A stretch of 64,000 nucleotides of DNA from positions 620,001 to 684,000 of the forward strand of contig JAHLMK010000004.1 in the NCBI GenBank assembly GCA_019915135.1. The letters are read 5' to 3'. This stretch comes from Strobilurus pachycystidiatus (lineage: Eukaryota; Basidiomycota; Agaricomycetes; Agaricales; Physalacriaceae). The notes beneath the pieces are model-generated. The model had not been told where the DNA came from. It did no database searches and worked only from the letters and a program-made list of their open reading frames with translations. Numbering within the stretch: the first letter of the stretch is position 1; every line of letters begins with the position of its first letter. Shown here piece by piece: positions 46,849 through 59,975 of the stretch. The position numbers and the translations under genes are program-made.

Positions 46849-49060
46849 TCATTGCTCTCCGGGGACCTCCTCCTGATCTCTCTTCTTCTTCTCTAGCTCC
46901 AAGCGCGCCATCACCTTGTCAACCTCATGCGGCCAATCGGTCCTCAAGCACAAGAGAGTCCCAAAGAAGGCACAATAGACGAGAGACACGGTTAGGCCGA
47001 GCCATAGACCGTGAAGTCCCATCTGCACCTTAAACGTGAGAAGAATTCCGAGTGGAATACCTGGAATCGGTGAGCGAAGCAGGTAGAGATTTTGAGTAGG
47101 GCAGACAGACCGATTATATAGTACGCGCTAAGGTTGAGAAGGGCCCCAGTCACCTGTTTGCCGCGGGCGCGAAGTATACCACCTGATACCGACGCTAAAC
47201 CATCGAATACTTGGAAGATGGCGCAAAGTGGAAGGATGGACGCCGTTGTTGCGACAACCTCTGTTTGATGTTAGCCACCAAAAGCCAGCACGGGCAAGAC
47301 ACGAACCAGGATCGTTGTTGAAAAGCTTGCCCCAGGAAGTGCGGAATGTCAGGAACATCATGCTGAGATGTTATTGAGCCAAGGCTGAGATGGGTGACAA
47401 AAAGAGCTTACCACGATATACCAGAAAGGATCAACGACAACAACAATGCCGAATTGGAGGCGATACCAGCCCTTCGAGGGTTGCTTTCACCCAACAGATT
47501 CCCAATGCGAACAGACGACGCGATCGATAGCGCGAATGGCGCTTGGAACGTTGTCGAAGTCGAGACCAAAAGTACCGACTGTGTCGCGAGCGCGACGGGT
47601 CCTAATCTGTATGCTGATGTTCGGGTTAACGAAAATGCATGATATGGGGGCAGACTTGCAGAGATGCAGCTAAGCCGATGAGCTCCCAAGCCCACCACTC
47701 CGATGCGGTTTGGCCTACGCCGGCTAGACCAAGCTCGACGAGGACACCGAGGGAAGTGAAAGTTCGGCGTGAGAAGGGATACCAGGCAGTATGAGGAGCG
47801 ACGAAGATACCATAGAGGATGGACAAGATGGAGACGAGGTTGAAGGAGATAGCTGTGGAGAGCGGGGCACCAATGAAGCCGAGGCGAATGGGTTCAGGTC
47901 CCCAGACTAGATGAAGAAGTTGAGTCACAATTGAATGGAAGACGGGGGATTATTCACCGAGTAGGTAATTCAAGAACGCGTTGATTGGTGCAACGATGAA
48001 GATGATCCGGGTGGGAACAGCGAATAGACCTGCGGATGTTGAGAATCCTGGGGAGGAGAATGGGGATAACACGGGTATACCTTGCGATTGAAAGTAGCGC
48101 CTGGAAGTACAGTTAGGGGGGTATGTGTGCGCATGTGAGTGTAAGGACAAACCTGCTGATACAATTGAAGGCATATGCTGCAAGCGGGGAGGTGCTTTAA
48201 AGTTTATACAGCATATCCAAAGAAAGGACGTACCTGGGAGGCCGAGGGAAACCCATCGTAAGTACGTCGCAGCAAGCCTGGCAACCTCGGGATCCTGTTT
48301 AAGAAGTAGAAGGATAGACTCGGCGTTGAACCAGACCGCGAACATGGGCTAAGAAGGGTGACTCATTAGTCGGACTTCTTTGGTAGGGGTGCGCTGAGAC
48401 TAACAATGAGGAGTGCCGCGACGACCACGGCTACAAAGAGATTAGCGGCGCTTCCATTCAGTCAATGACCCCGACTTACTCATACGCTGGCACCACAAGC
48501 CCACGAGTTGAGGCTGAGTTGACGTCCAAGCCGAAGGAAGCATGGTATCGAGTGCGCTCGCAAAGCCCTGGATGATGGAGAAGCCGCTGACGCTGGCGGT
48601 CATGGAACCGAGTGTAATAGCGGCAAGGGCAGTGGTGGAAATGTGACCGACAGATAGGGTAGAGGCGATGACTAGACTGTATTCCAACACATGCGTTCTG
48701 TACGCTACTTGAAAAAAAAATAGACAAGATTGCGGAGAGTACGACGCACCCAAAGACCGGGAGACCGTACTTTGTGAGGATCCCAAACTCCTCCCAGTAC
48801 ATGTTCGCTTCGCCGACGTGCTGCTCATTATCGTCGGCTGCTTCGTGAATGCGTGGGATTGGAGGATTTGTAAGGGGGGTGTTCTCATTCGACATAGGGA
48901 TGCTGGCCATGGAGGGCTTGGAAGGACGGTGTTGGAGGAATGGCGTCTCTTCGTTGGGCTCGTCATCCTCGAGATTTCGATGGGCTGCGTATCGCGACAG
49001 GAGGGCATAGTCGGAGGGCACGGAACCGCCACTGGTCACCTGGTAATGGGGAGACGACAT
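46849..49060 (-). CDS. MATE family multidrug/toxin extrusion transporter
   Basis: The start at 49060 gives a cytosolic N-terminus of about 110 residues (MSSPHYQVTSGGSVPSDYAL) rich in charged and polar residues. Many short exons then follow with membrane helices: LEYSLVIASTLSVGHISTTA, ALAAITLGSMTASVSGFSII, PMFAVWFNAESILLLLKQDP, TRIIFIVAPINAFLNYLLG, TAISFNLVSILSILYGIFVA and the second-half repeat QSVLLVSTSTTFQAPFALSI then ASSVRIGNLLGESNPRRAG. The last motif is the MATE-type ..R.GNxLGxxNxxxA. The family exports cationic drugs and metabolites by proton or sodium antiport, in fungi from the plasma or vacuolar membrane. The stop is at 46849. Individual intron edges were not all resolved. The substrate is unknown. 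Confidence 0.88.
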
Positions 49061-50221
49061 CGTCGCGGTGGTCTGGTGGTGGTACAGAGATAACCAGTAA
49101 CCGACGTTGCCGCTGCCAACTTTGTGCTGACTTCCAGGCGGTGTGAAATTTTAAGGTGATCCGATTTGCGGATGAGGATATCGGCCGAGAAAGTTTATCC
49201 GGAATCATATTCACAAAAACTAGGACATGCATAAACACTACGGTATGTACAAGACGACGCTCACGAAAATGCACGCAAGCCCAAAAAATGACACCTGGAG
49301 GAGGGCGAGTCAGTAAAGGTGAAGAAGGAAGACATAACAGAAGATCAGAAAGTAGTAAACGTCTCGACACAAGGATTAAGACAGGGATAACTGTAGGATA
49401 AGTCTCATCATAAGATGAGGCGAACGGAATTGAAACGAACCTAGGCGCAAAGAAGGGTGGCGTTTGAGATGAGCTGAGAAGAAAGGTCAGCTGAAGGTCT
49501 CGAAGCGAGATGAAAGTGGTGGAAAAAGTCAGGATACAATAGGTCGTCAAATCGCTGGCGTCGCCAGCAAGTACGAATTTTCAGTGTGATATAAAAAAAG
49601 TTCATCAAGCAGTCGATGAGGCAGGTACACACCTGGTGGTCCTGTGATGGACAGAGGAAGAAAAACACGGATGTGTGGACGTGTTTTGACCAGACTTTAT
49701 ACGCCGAATTTCGACTCCGCTGATGCGGTCGAGATGCCGTTAGGCTATTCCGCGGAACGGAGGTTGCTTCCACTTAGTTGCTGTAACCTTCAATAGTCAC
49801 TCAACGTCGAAGCCGAATAACGTATTCCGAGCAGGCTGAGTGGAAACGAACGCTTGAAGAGTCCTCCTTCAGCCTCCTTCACTCTATTGACTTCTTGGCA
49901 ATTTACGTGACAAGGCCGGGTTCCAGTGGCCGGGTTTCAATTACTCCAAATTGGCTGTTCCGATTTCCTGCTTACACCACCATCGCGTCTATCCATCTCT
50001 GTGCTATCTCTGTGCTGCTCTTGCGCCGGACCGCAGACGAACTTACATACACGACTCAGCTGAGCGCCTCAAACTCATCCTTCCTCGTGCTCCGCTTCGC
50101 CCTGTGATCGAAAGCTCTCTTCTCGCACCGCTTCTGCGGCTTCACGTGTCTGATGTCTGGGAAGCGCCTTGGGCTTCATATATACAGACCAGAAACGCGG
50201 ACAGAGTTCATTTGCGTCGCC
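49061..50221. other. Divergent intergenic region, MATE/GH27
   Basis: About 1.16 kb between two divergent starts. It contains short frames of 60-195 codons on both strands without recognisable motifs. It should hold both promoters. No further gene can be supported. Confidence 0.45.
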
Positions 50222-52599
50222 ATGGCCCTCGTAGCCCTGGTCGTCCCAGCAATGTATGCTTTCATGTTCTTGGCCGGTGTGCAACACGCTCCAGTGCCTA
50301 CCGTTGCCCTAGACAATGGAGGAGATGTCGGTCGTCTTCCTTGTACGTCTCATGCGCCGTGTCTCTTGTATCTCTCGCTCATCTTTCGCAGTCATGGGCT
50401 ATAACAGTGCGTCCATCCATCCCGTCGTATTGACGCCATCTCAATTGCATCCATAGCCTGGAATGCATATTTTGTACATCTATGCATCATACATCCTCTG
50501 TCCCTTGTCTAATGCTCCCTGAAGTGCAACATCAACGAAGATCTCCTTTACCAGACCGCAGAGCTCATGGTCTCCCTGGGTTTAAAGGCATGACTGCCAG
50601 AGTCCTCATCTGCTAACACGAAACTCATTCTACTACACAGGACGTCGGCTACACCTACGTTAACATCGACGATTGCTACTCCGAAAAGAACCGAAGCGCG
50701 AGCGGGGACATTCTAGCGAGTACGCATCTGAAACCTGCCCGACATCACCGCCCGCTCACAGCCTGGCAGACGCAGAACGCTTTCCGAATGGAATGCGAAA
50801 CCTTACCGATAAGATACATGCATTAGGATTGTGCGCATTCTCGAATCTCGTCCGTTTGCGATGCTAAACTTTTGAATGGCAGGAAGACAGGCATTGTAAG
50901 GCCGCCGCCGCTCTTCGTGCGCGGTTTGGAGACTCATCCTCCGATAGTATAGCGATTCGGGATGGTTCACCTGTCAGATGTACCCAGGTTCATTCCAGAA
51001 CGAGGAGAGGTGCGTCTTCAACCGTCGCGCCCCAGCTGCTAAGTTCTCATCATTCATCAGAGACGCCCATCTCTTCAACGTCGAATGGGGCTTCGATCTA
51101 CTCAAGTGAGTTTCTCCTCGCCGCAAGGAACGCACAGAAGACTGACCTATGATTCAGATACGATAACTGCGCCGGTGAACAATCTTCGTTGGGAACCCCC
51201 GAATGACAACTGATTGACCTTACAGTTCCCTTTGATGCTATCGTCAAGGAGGGCCAGATTGGCAGTACGTGCTCAATTCTTTGCATCCCTTACTACATGG
51301 CGTTGAACGCGCTCATTGACAGAATACACTCGAATGTCGAATGCGATCAAGGACCTTGCCAAGCAGAGGAGCAGACCGCCCATGCTTTTCTCGTTGTGTG
51401 AATGGGGCCGCGTAAGTACCCAGCACCAGTCAGTGACCCAGCATGCTCATCACTACATGGCGCAGTTACAACCATGGCTATGGGCGAGAGAACTGGGTCA
51501 GTCATGGAGGGTATGTGATTTTTTGATGCCGATTCAACATCGCATTATCATTTTTCTCCCAGACTACAGACGACATTGGCGCAAATTGGCCGTCGTTGGC
51601 CGGGATCATCAACCAGTGAGTGTGACCTCCGCGTCTCCGAAGTCTTACTGATCAATGGATCGTAGAAATTCATTCCATGCATGGGCGTCCGACTTTTATG
51701 GACACAACGATCTGGACATGCTTGAAATGTATGTTCCATCTCAATCGAAGCCGGATCAATCCTCATTGTACGCGTAGCGGTAATGGTCAACTTACCGTCG
51801 CCGAGATGCAGAGCCATTTCACAGCATGGGCGCTGTTGAAGTCGCCACTACTCATTGTTCGTATTGCTATACTCCATTGAATGTTTTGATCTCACTATCC
51901 TCTAGGGGACCGATGTTCGTACAATCTCCAGCTGACAAGGGTGTCTGATATTAAGGACGTTACAGTTATCGACAATCGACGAACAGAGTCTGACGGTACT
52001 CAAGAATGAGGAGATCATCGCTATCAATCAAGACCCGGTGGTTGGTCCCGGTGTCGTGCCCTTCCGATGGGGAATCAACGTGAGTCGTGCAAGTTGATGG
52101 TGGTCTAGGTGCCAATAGACACTATCCACAGCCGGATTATACCTTCAACGCAACACATCCCGCCCAATACTGGAGTGGTCAAACTCAAGATGGAGTCGTG
52201 ATCATGTTGGTTAGTCCCAATTGTCGTCCATTCGTGGTATTCTCCGCTTATGCTACGAATTTAGATCAACACTCTCGACGAACCAGCAGACATGTTTTTC
52301 AACCTAACGGAGTCGCCGTGGATTCGCTGGGGGCGGGAATATTCTGTTCGAGTATGTGAATCACTCAGAGTTTCCTTTCGCTGTCCCTAATACTTGCACA
52401 GGATCTCTGGACACATACTGACAACGGGACAATTATCCGCAACTTCACTGCCGAGGCCGTACCTCCGCACGGGGTCGTGGCGCTGCTGCTGAAGGACGCC
52501 GGAGACGAGCCAGAGGGTCTTTCGCCGTGTGCCTTCTACGAGTGGTGGGGGAACCCCTGGTGCATCGATCAGAACGGAACGAAGATCCAGCCGCCGTGA
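50222..52599 (+). CDS. Secreted alpha-galactosidase, GH27
   Basis: The start MALVALVVPAMYAFMFLAGV is a signal peptide. Many very small exons follow, including 50392..50406 (15 nt) and 50457..50473 (17 nt). Spliced blocks are FMGYNTWNAY, CNINEDLLYQTAELMVSLGL, DVGYTYVNIDDCYSEKNRS, ERFPNGMRNLTDKIHALGL, KTGIYSDSGWFTCQMYPGSF, NVEWGFDLLKYDNCAVPFD, WLWARELGQSWRTTDDIGAN and AWASDFYGHNDLDMLE. Asp in LKYDNC is the GH27 nucleophile and an Asp in WRTTDDI region the acid/base. The C-terminal beta domain ends WCIDQNGTKIQPP. The enzyme removes terminal alpha-galactose from galactomannan or raffinose sugars outside the cell. The intron after LGLK appears to use a GC donor. The fold appears intact across about 15 or more introns. 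Confidence 0.88.
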
Positions 52600-53901
52600 T
52601 AGTTTGGCAAGGATGGAAGCAGTGTAAATAGTAAATCATAAGCTATCGCAAATCTACGTTCGTTCGACTCTGGATATGAGGAACCGAAGGGATACACACA
52701 GGCTTGTAAAGTTCAATTTCAATGCACATTCTGTCAACAGGTATATTGATACGATACTCAGTCAGCGCTTAGTACATCTTATAGCTTCGACGTTGAGATA
52801 TTTCGAGTCTGGACGCCCTCGTGCAGCACTGATCGAGTACGCATGTGGGCCGAAGAGAATAGTAGAGGTCTTGCGCGTTGCTTGTACTAGTGGTCGACCT
52901 CTAGTCTTAGATCCTCTACGTGACGGATATTCAGCGGCATAACCCTGCATCAACGAACGTCGAAGATCATGATGGAAAACCGTTGATATTGACTGAGTTC
53001 ACGAATGTATGGCATATGGTGCGCCTTCCTGTAGTATGAGCGAACGCCACTCGAAAGAGAAGAAGTGATGATAGCGTTCTCGTGAAAAAGGCTGAATGAC
53101 ATGGAGCAGAGTCAGGGCGTCGAAGTATACCGTGCGCCGTAATGTACTAGTTAGAATGGTCGTCCGACCAGACGCGTGGAATGATACTGAAGAACAAAAG
53201 ATGAGTCTGAAGAAGAATGTAGACAGCAGACGGGTGGAGGAAGCCGGGGAGACGGCCGCTGCTCCTGGTCGACTCGTCCAGAGACGAACAGCGTCCGCAC
53301 CCTCGATTCCTTCGTATTGGTTCCATTTTGTACCCTCTTCCCACTCCAAGGAACGCAAGTCAACTGGATTGGGCGAGTTCCTATCATGTGCGTAGTATGG
53401 AGCCTGGAGCGACCCGTCTAGGTGTATCTTCGAGACTTGACTGAAGTAGCAGGTATCTGGAAGAATCTTGAAGGATTGCCGTAAATTTGTTTGGACACGT
53501 CGACAGTGTTTTCCGCATGAGATTAGCGGAGAAGTGAAGCGGACATGTCTTGTTCAAGGCTGGATTCAGGGTGAAACTGTTGGCCGTGGAAAAGGTCAGG
53601 ATGCCGAATATGGCAGCTCGCATTTTGCCTCCGTGTTCCCCATGTTCCACGATGAGCCAGATCTGTATGGTCTCCGGTCCTTCATACCAACCTTGTCACT
53701 CGACAGCGACTGTAGTTCCTGTGCTGGTCGCCATACGAAAGTCAGCGCGGCCTTGTTTCGCTCATCTAATCCACCACAGGCCGACTACCTGAGCTGCGGC
53801 GTCGCCTACTCGAATGAGTATTGGCTCGTGATCTTCTGTCTCCATAAACAGGTGTGGCATCTGCCGCCTACAGACGTCGCCTCCCATCCCCGTCACCCAG
53901 C
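52600..53901. other. Interval without a recognisable gene
   Basis: About 1.3 kb. Frames of 60-175 codons overlap on both strands (for example 53468..53992) but none has a familiar motif. The stretch should hold the GH27 3' UTR and the promoter of the kinase gene. Confidence 0.45.
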
Positions 53902-56900
53902 ATGGACCACATCAGCGCCTCGCTTAATGGACTCTGGAGCGTCAGTGTCGCTGAAGCGCCGTACGATGCCCGTTCATACAGCGTGTACATAAAGAGTAAG
54001 TTTCATCCAGCTCAATTGTAACTCCGTCAGTCTCAACATCCAATGTCTTATCCGCAACAGCCCCGACGCATCACCTCACCCTTACTCGCACGGCCACAGA
54101 GATCATGCAGCTTGATATCAAGCTCCGGGCTTCCAAGCCACACTGCAATATTCCTCCACTCCCTCCCATCCCGACGTCATCCATGCTCCCCGCGAAACGC
54201 AAGTCCACATTTCATAGGGCACTAGGCAAACTGTCGCGCAAACATGCAGGCGGCCAAGGCTCGGCAAATCCCTCTCCGCTTCCAACGCCGGGTGCTGAGC
54301 CTCTGGATCCATTTCTTACTGCCGCCGTAACTGGACCAACTGCTTCATCAGCGGAAAACATTGCCAGCTCGACTACCGCCACAGCCATCGCTGCTTACCT
54401 GACGACCGTCTCTAATATCCCTATTCTTCGACGTACTGGCGTTTGGCGGCGCTTTATGCGCGCACGCTCGGACGATCTGCAAAGCACCCGGACGGAGCGG
54501 CCCCTCAAGCGCGTGAGGCACGATCTCCTAGGTGTCGCTCACACGACTGCGACAGCGAACCGAGAAGAGCCTGACCCTCCGGCCAATGACGCTGAGAATG
54601 CTGGGAAGGAGGTTAATTGCGTTGGCGCAGGAGAAGAGAAGAACCAAGACCTCCGGCGGGATCGACCGCCAGCGCGAGCTTTCCGCTCACACTCAGCAAG
54701 TGCGGGCGTATCGCGGGGCTTTTCCACATCTCTCATCACGCATGCTCATACTCAAGATTTGGGTCATGATCAGGAGGACGAGAAGGAGTCTTCCACTCTG
54801 GATTCCACCGCATGTGCATCGACATCGCCCTCGACCTCATCCTCTGATTCATCGACTTCCGACTCGTCGCTCGCCCCACCGCCACCGCTGTTCAGTGACA
54901 CAAAGCCGCAACACACACCACGGTCCCTGAAGAGGGCGGCCGAGATCCGGATTGAAGACTACGAGATGTTACGCGTGCTGGGAAAAGGGTGTGCGGGCAA
55001 GGTGCTTCTAGTCAAGAAGAAGGGAAACTCGCGACTGTATGCGCTCAAGGCCATCACGAAACGACATGTTCTAGCTCATCAAGAGCTTATGCACACTCTT
55101 ACGGAGCAAGCGGTACTGAAACGGCTTGGTAGTGCGAATGCTGGCGAGGGCCATCCCTTCGTAGTCAAGCTGTGGTGGAGTTTTCATGATAAGGAGAACC
55201 TATTTTTGGTGCTGGTTCGTAGGCGCTAAGCGTCATTCTTTCTTCTCACTGACCCCGTTTTCTCAGGACTTCCATCCTGGAGGCGACCTTGCTACCCAGC
55301 TTTCACGGTGGGGCCGGCTAGGACGTGACCGTGCCCGGTTTTATGCTGCGGAGATTGTTGAGGGCGTAGAGGGTCTACATTGTGCTGGCATCGTCTACCG
55401 GGACTTGAAGCCCGAGAATATCCTAATCGCGGCTAACGGGCATGTTGTCTTAACGGACTTTGGGCTGTCTAAGGAGTTTACGACAAATGGTTCATTGTGT
55501 GGATCAGTCACAACGGCGCCGTCCACGCCGAATGGAACGCGACGCAGGGAAAGCGCTGGGAGTGGACTGCCGATGCCTGCGGACTATCTCTGGAAAGGAG
55601 ACTACGGTGCGCTGCAGAGGGATCAGACGAGTACTTTCTGCGGAACGGCAGAGTATCTGGCGCCAGAGGTTATCCAAGGTCTGCCTTATTCTTACGAGGT
55701 TGATTGGTGGGCTCTGGGTACTTTGTTGTACGAAATGTTGGTTGGCATCGTAAGTTTAGCTTGAGTCACTCTTAATTATCTCATTTTGACATCTTTCTCA
55801 CTCAGACACCGTTCTGGGCTCCCAATCAAGCCGACATGTACCGCCGCGTATTGGAAGACGAACTCAAATTCCCAGAATCGAAATCTCTTGACCCTGATAC
55901 CAGAAGCTTTTTGAGAGCGGTACGTTCAATTCCTGTTGTCTTTACGTTCAATAAACGGCGCCTTCTTTCATAGCTTCTCCAACGCAATCCAAACTTTCGA
56001 CTATCCGAGCCACGCGTAAAGCAACACGCGTACTTCTCCATGATAGAGTGGTCTCACGTCTATCACAAACGTTATATACGTGAGTTGCGCTTTCATTCTT
56101 GTCTTCGAACTTCATCTCTGCTGTGGTTCCTCTTCCGTCGCGTGCGATATCTTACTAACCATTGACCAGCTCCTTATATACCACCGACGGATCCATCCAA
56201 TGCAAGTGACACTCAAAACTTCGACAATATGTTCCTGGACATGGAACCTGTCTTAGATGGCCTTGCTGGTCACACCGAGGTGTCACTTGGCGACTCAGAT
56301 TTCACTCAGAGTCAAACGAACAGCTCGAACGCACTATTGTTGCAACCTCCACATCCTGATCTTTTCGATGGGTATTCTTACAGGGGCAGGGACACCGAGG
56401 AGGTACATGAAGACGAGGAGAGAAGCGACGAGAAGAGTATCAGCGTGTACAGCCAAAGCGGGGATGGCGGGAGTGGTGACTATCACGGCGAAGGATATGA
56501 AGCATCATTGATTTTGCCGCCGTCCCCAGTCCATCCTCAGGATCCCATGTCTGGGGAAACGGAGATTTCTGATAGGCCGCGCGCGATGCGTCGGGGTAGT
56601 CTCGGGGAGTCCACTCCAACGGCTGTGTCCGTCTTCTCTCCCAACTACGAATCCACCTGCTCAGAGGTCACGTCTACGCGACCATCACCTAACGAGGCTG
56701 ATGAAGAGGAAGCCGATGACGAATGGGACTTCGTTGAACCCAGTGGTACGGACAAGAATGGCAGGGAGACAACCCTCTTCGCCAGAGGTGTCGTTGACCG
56801 CTATCGACTTGCGTTCATGAAGGACAGATCTGGGGATCTCGTGCATTCGAGGAAGGCCTCGAAAGCCTCAATTCTTTCCAACTTGTTGGACGCTTCAACC

Positions 56901-57311
56901 GCTACAAAAAAACGCCCTCTTTTCAGGCGCTCCTCAAGTGCGAGGGCGTTTATACACCGGAGGTTGGGGTCCAAAGCGGATGGGGAAGAGAACAAGCCCA
57001 AGAAGTCTCGACCTGCTTCGATGGATATGTCGCAATTATCTTTGGGACCCGATGTGATGCGAGCTTCTGCAGCGCCTTCCTCGGTTACGTCCCCGACGCT
57101 GTCGAACTCGGCGTCGTGCGGTAGTGGAACGACCGGGGAAACCCTTGCTGAAGAGGACGAAGGGGATAAACAAAATGTCGTTGAACGGTCATCGTTCGTA
57201 TCAGATTCGAGCGACCCCGGTATTCCCCAGCCGCATCCTCAGCGGAACAAGCTGAAGAAGGGCGCTGGGAAAATGTTGCTCATTTTTTCTCATTCGAACA
57301 ATCGGACTTGA
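53902..57311 (+). CDS. PX-domain AGC serine/threonine kinase
   Basis: Exons 53902..53995, 54061..55214, 55267..55749, 55806..55919, 55974..56079 and 56170..57311 join in phase to 1030 residues. The head ([53 protein letters not shown]) resembles a PX phosphoinositide-binding domain. After a Ser-rich linker the kinase has [35 protein letters not shown], the activation loop [16 protein letters not shown] and [13 protein letters not shown]. About 45 residues are inserted between DFG and the activation loop. The AGC tail [17 protein letters not shown] is present, but no clear hydrophobic F-x-x-F motif follows. The last 330 residues are disordered. PX plus AGC recalls SGK3-type kinases acting at endosomal membranes; the match is by architecture. 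Confidence 0.85.
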
Positions 57312-57698
57312 GCTACTTACGGCTCACATGGGACTTTGGATTTTCTTACGACCGCACTCATGATCATGCATGGATATGGATACTAATAGCACTCTTGTTG
57401 TTCTCTTATGTTTTCGTAATGGTAAATTTGTCAAAGCACTTCAGGACATGAACGAATAACAGGAATATCTCAAAGATAGTCTCGGGATAATCTAAGTCAT
57501 TCGGAAACAGAAAGATCGGGCTAAGATGACTACAGATGTATTCAACCCTACGAGACCAGATACCGGCAGACACAACGATGGGCAATGATTCTCATCGACG
57601 CGCTTTGGCCTTTCAGTTTGAGCCTCTGTTGAGAATTGTCAGTGTGATGCTGGTAAAGGAGAACTTCGATCACGTTCGCTTCTTGCCCTCTTTCCACC
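57312..57698. other. Intergenic after the kinase gene
   Basis: About 390 bases. Likely 3' UTR of the kinase and promoter of the next gene. Nothing else is seen. Confidence 0.45.
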
Positions 57699-58665
57699 AT
57701 GTCTTCGCTCGACTCCTCCACGCTCCTTTCCGCAGCCCGCTCTTTGCCTTTCTCATCAATTCTTCAAAAGAATGAATCCACACTAGGCACCCGCCGTCAT
57801 ACCATGAAGCCCCGCATCGCCGTCACATGCGATTCCCAACATCGATTCGAAGTTGTACCTCTTCGCCGTCGCTCCAAGTTACTCGCGCCTATCCTCAAAG
57901 ATATTACACCCAGAAGAAACCCTCCAGAGGGCTCAAGGCGTGTTGTCCTGGACGCGTCAGAAGTGCTCACGGAAGATCAATCGGTACCATAGCCCAGTCA
58001 GATTCAATTGTTGTGCGCCTTACATGTTCAACTAGACTTCTCAATCTACCTTGTGTGAAGCTTCCGCACTGGTCGACTCTCGTCGCCTGGAATCTTCTCT
58101 CACTGCGCCTACTCGCTCACTCAACATTATTCCGAGAACTAAACGTTCAACTCAACTTTCTTCGGCTTGCACTACATCCCAACCCTCAACGAGCTCTTCA
58201 TCTCGTACAACCTCATCTATTCCTAACCCAACTCGCTCCGAGGATCTCTCAGGCAGGCGGAGCAGTTCCTCCAATCCGAAACCGCACTGGCGACGTGCCA
58301 TCTATACCCAGAGCCTCTATGTCCCTTCCCTTGCTTTTCTTGGTCGACCGCCACCGCCAAATTCTAAAGCTCAACCTCAGAGACCCTGCCTCTCGATCTC
58401 TCGTGAAGTACCCGAAAGTCCGAGTCTCCTAGCTTATGCTTGCGAATCCGAGCCTTCAATGCCGCCGTTATCTGCTCCTCCAACACCTCTCAGGTCCTCG
58501 CTCCGCAAAAGCTCTTTGCCTCGTCCGCGTGAGCGATCATCTCTCTCACACAAATCTGTGTCCTTCGCGACCTCCGAGGACGTCGATAGTCCATGTAGGA
58601 TCATAACGGAGTTGATAGCTGCGGTGGACAGCGTAATCCGTGAATGGCATTTGGATGCCTTCTAG
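57699..58665 (+). CDS. Unknown Ser/Arg/Pro-rich protein
   Basis: Exons 57699..57983 and 58036..58665 join in phase 0 (GGTACC donor, CAACTAG acceptor) to 304 residues. I do not recognise it. The first part reads RHTMKPRIAVTCDSQHRFEV and LKDITPRRNPPEG. The second part is low complexity, rich in Ser, Pro and Arg (TSQPSTSSSSRTTSSIPNP), then SLRKSSLPRPRERSSLSHKS and a short conserved-looking end IITELIAAVDSVIREWHLDA. Probably disordered. The open second exon and the good splice pair are the evidence for a gene. Confidence 0.5.
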
Positions 58666-59063
58666 TCTCCTCCTTTTGTGCTTCTTTAGCCTTTCGCCTT
58701 TCGCTTTGTCTATCTCCTCGTCTTGATTGTCAAATTCTGAAATGCCACTTTTGAATACATAGCCCCGACCGGAATGTACGCGTGATTTTTGGAGCCCCCG
58801 CAAATCACCGTCACCAAACCTCGAGCTTACTGCCGTTAGTAACTTGGATTTCGCCATCAGTGCGTCATGCTGATCATCGCGACGCTGTACTAATCCTACC
58901 ACGTGCGAACGACACGCATCGGTTAGTATTACAACTTACCAATCGATATAAAAGCCATCGATGCTCACTCGCCTTACTTCCCATCACTCGCCACTTTACC
59001 CCCACCACCCCCTCCACCGAAACGGCTTCATCTTCTACTCTCACCCAACCCCAGAAATATCTG
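58666..59063. other. Intergenic before glutaredoxin
   Basis: About 400 bases with a TATA-like GATATAAAAGC at about 58945, roughly 115 bases before the glutaredoxin ATG. No other gene is seen. Confidence 0.4.
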
Positions 59064-59535
59064 ATGAGCGTCCAGGATTTCGTTGAGGTGCGTTCGCGTT
59101 CTTCATGCGTCTGCTGTAGTAGATCTGGTGGCTGAGCATTGAAAAAGGAAAACATCACCTCGAGCAAGATCACCGTCTTTTCCAAGACGCACTGCCCGTA
59201 CTGCAGACGCGCGAAAGCGCTGTTTGCTGATAAATACGCTGATGCTGAGATCAACATCATCGAGTGCGTTCCGCCATCTGTTCCGAATCAAACATCTCAT
59301 CAATGTGACCATGTAGGATTGACGAACGCGACGACACCAGCGCAATCCAGGACTATCTGCAGAGCAAGACCGGCCAGAGGAGCGTTCCCAATATTTTCAT
59401 CAGTGCGTCCCCTCTATGTGCTGATTCGATCAAGCTGACCAGATACTTATGGCAGACCAACAACACATTGGCGGCTGCGATGATACGCTCTCGTTAGAGA
59501 GCTCAGGCAAGCTCGCCGAGCTGATTAGCGCCTAG
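59064..59535 (+). CDS. Dithiol glutaredoxin
   Basis: Exons 59064..59087, 59148..59263, 59317..59402 and 59456..59535 join in phase to 101 residues. Exon 1 is 24 nt (MSVQDFVE). The protein reads ITVFSKTHCPYCRRAKALF with active site C24-P-Y-C27, then IQDYLQSKTGQRSVPNIFI with the TVP-like loop, and QQHIGGCDDTLSL with the GG glutathione-binding turn. It reduces disulfides and glutathione mixed disulfides. No targeting peptide is visible, so a cytosolic location is likely. The acceptor of exon 2 (AAAAAG) is weak but supported by phase and homology. Confidence 0.93.
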
Positions 59536-59975
59536 ATAGTAGTAATTGGGGACGATGACTTATACCTCTCTATATAAGCTTTGAACTCGAATGCAATCTG
59601 TTGTAACCTTGTGGAAACTTGAGAACTTTGTGTGTGTGAGTAACGGTAGTATTGAACACCACCATTCAAGGCTCGCACCGCAGTACACACTATCGGATGC
59701 AGCATTGAGCAAGCTCTTACTTCGAGCCTTGAGATTGGAGCCCTAAAGATTAGCGCTGCCGACTCTCGACTCCCCTAGCCTGAGCCTCGAGGGCCGACGG
59801 TCAGCCTACTCAGTTTGAACCCGCACGGGCACGGGCCATGCCACTGTGCAGTGTGATCTATCATCTGTCAGTGTCACCTCACTGACCTCACTGACCTGTG
59901 ACCTGTCGCGAGTCGCGCGACGCGACGCGACGGCGACGCCACACTGTTGTGAATGATATCTAAGAAAAACATTGA
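59536..59975. other. Intergenic between glutaredoxin and tRNA-Leu
   Basis: About 440 bases, with a CGCGACGCGACGG-type short-repeat patch near 59900-59940. No gene is recognised. Confidence 0.4.
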
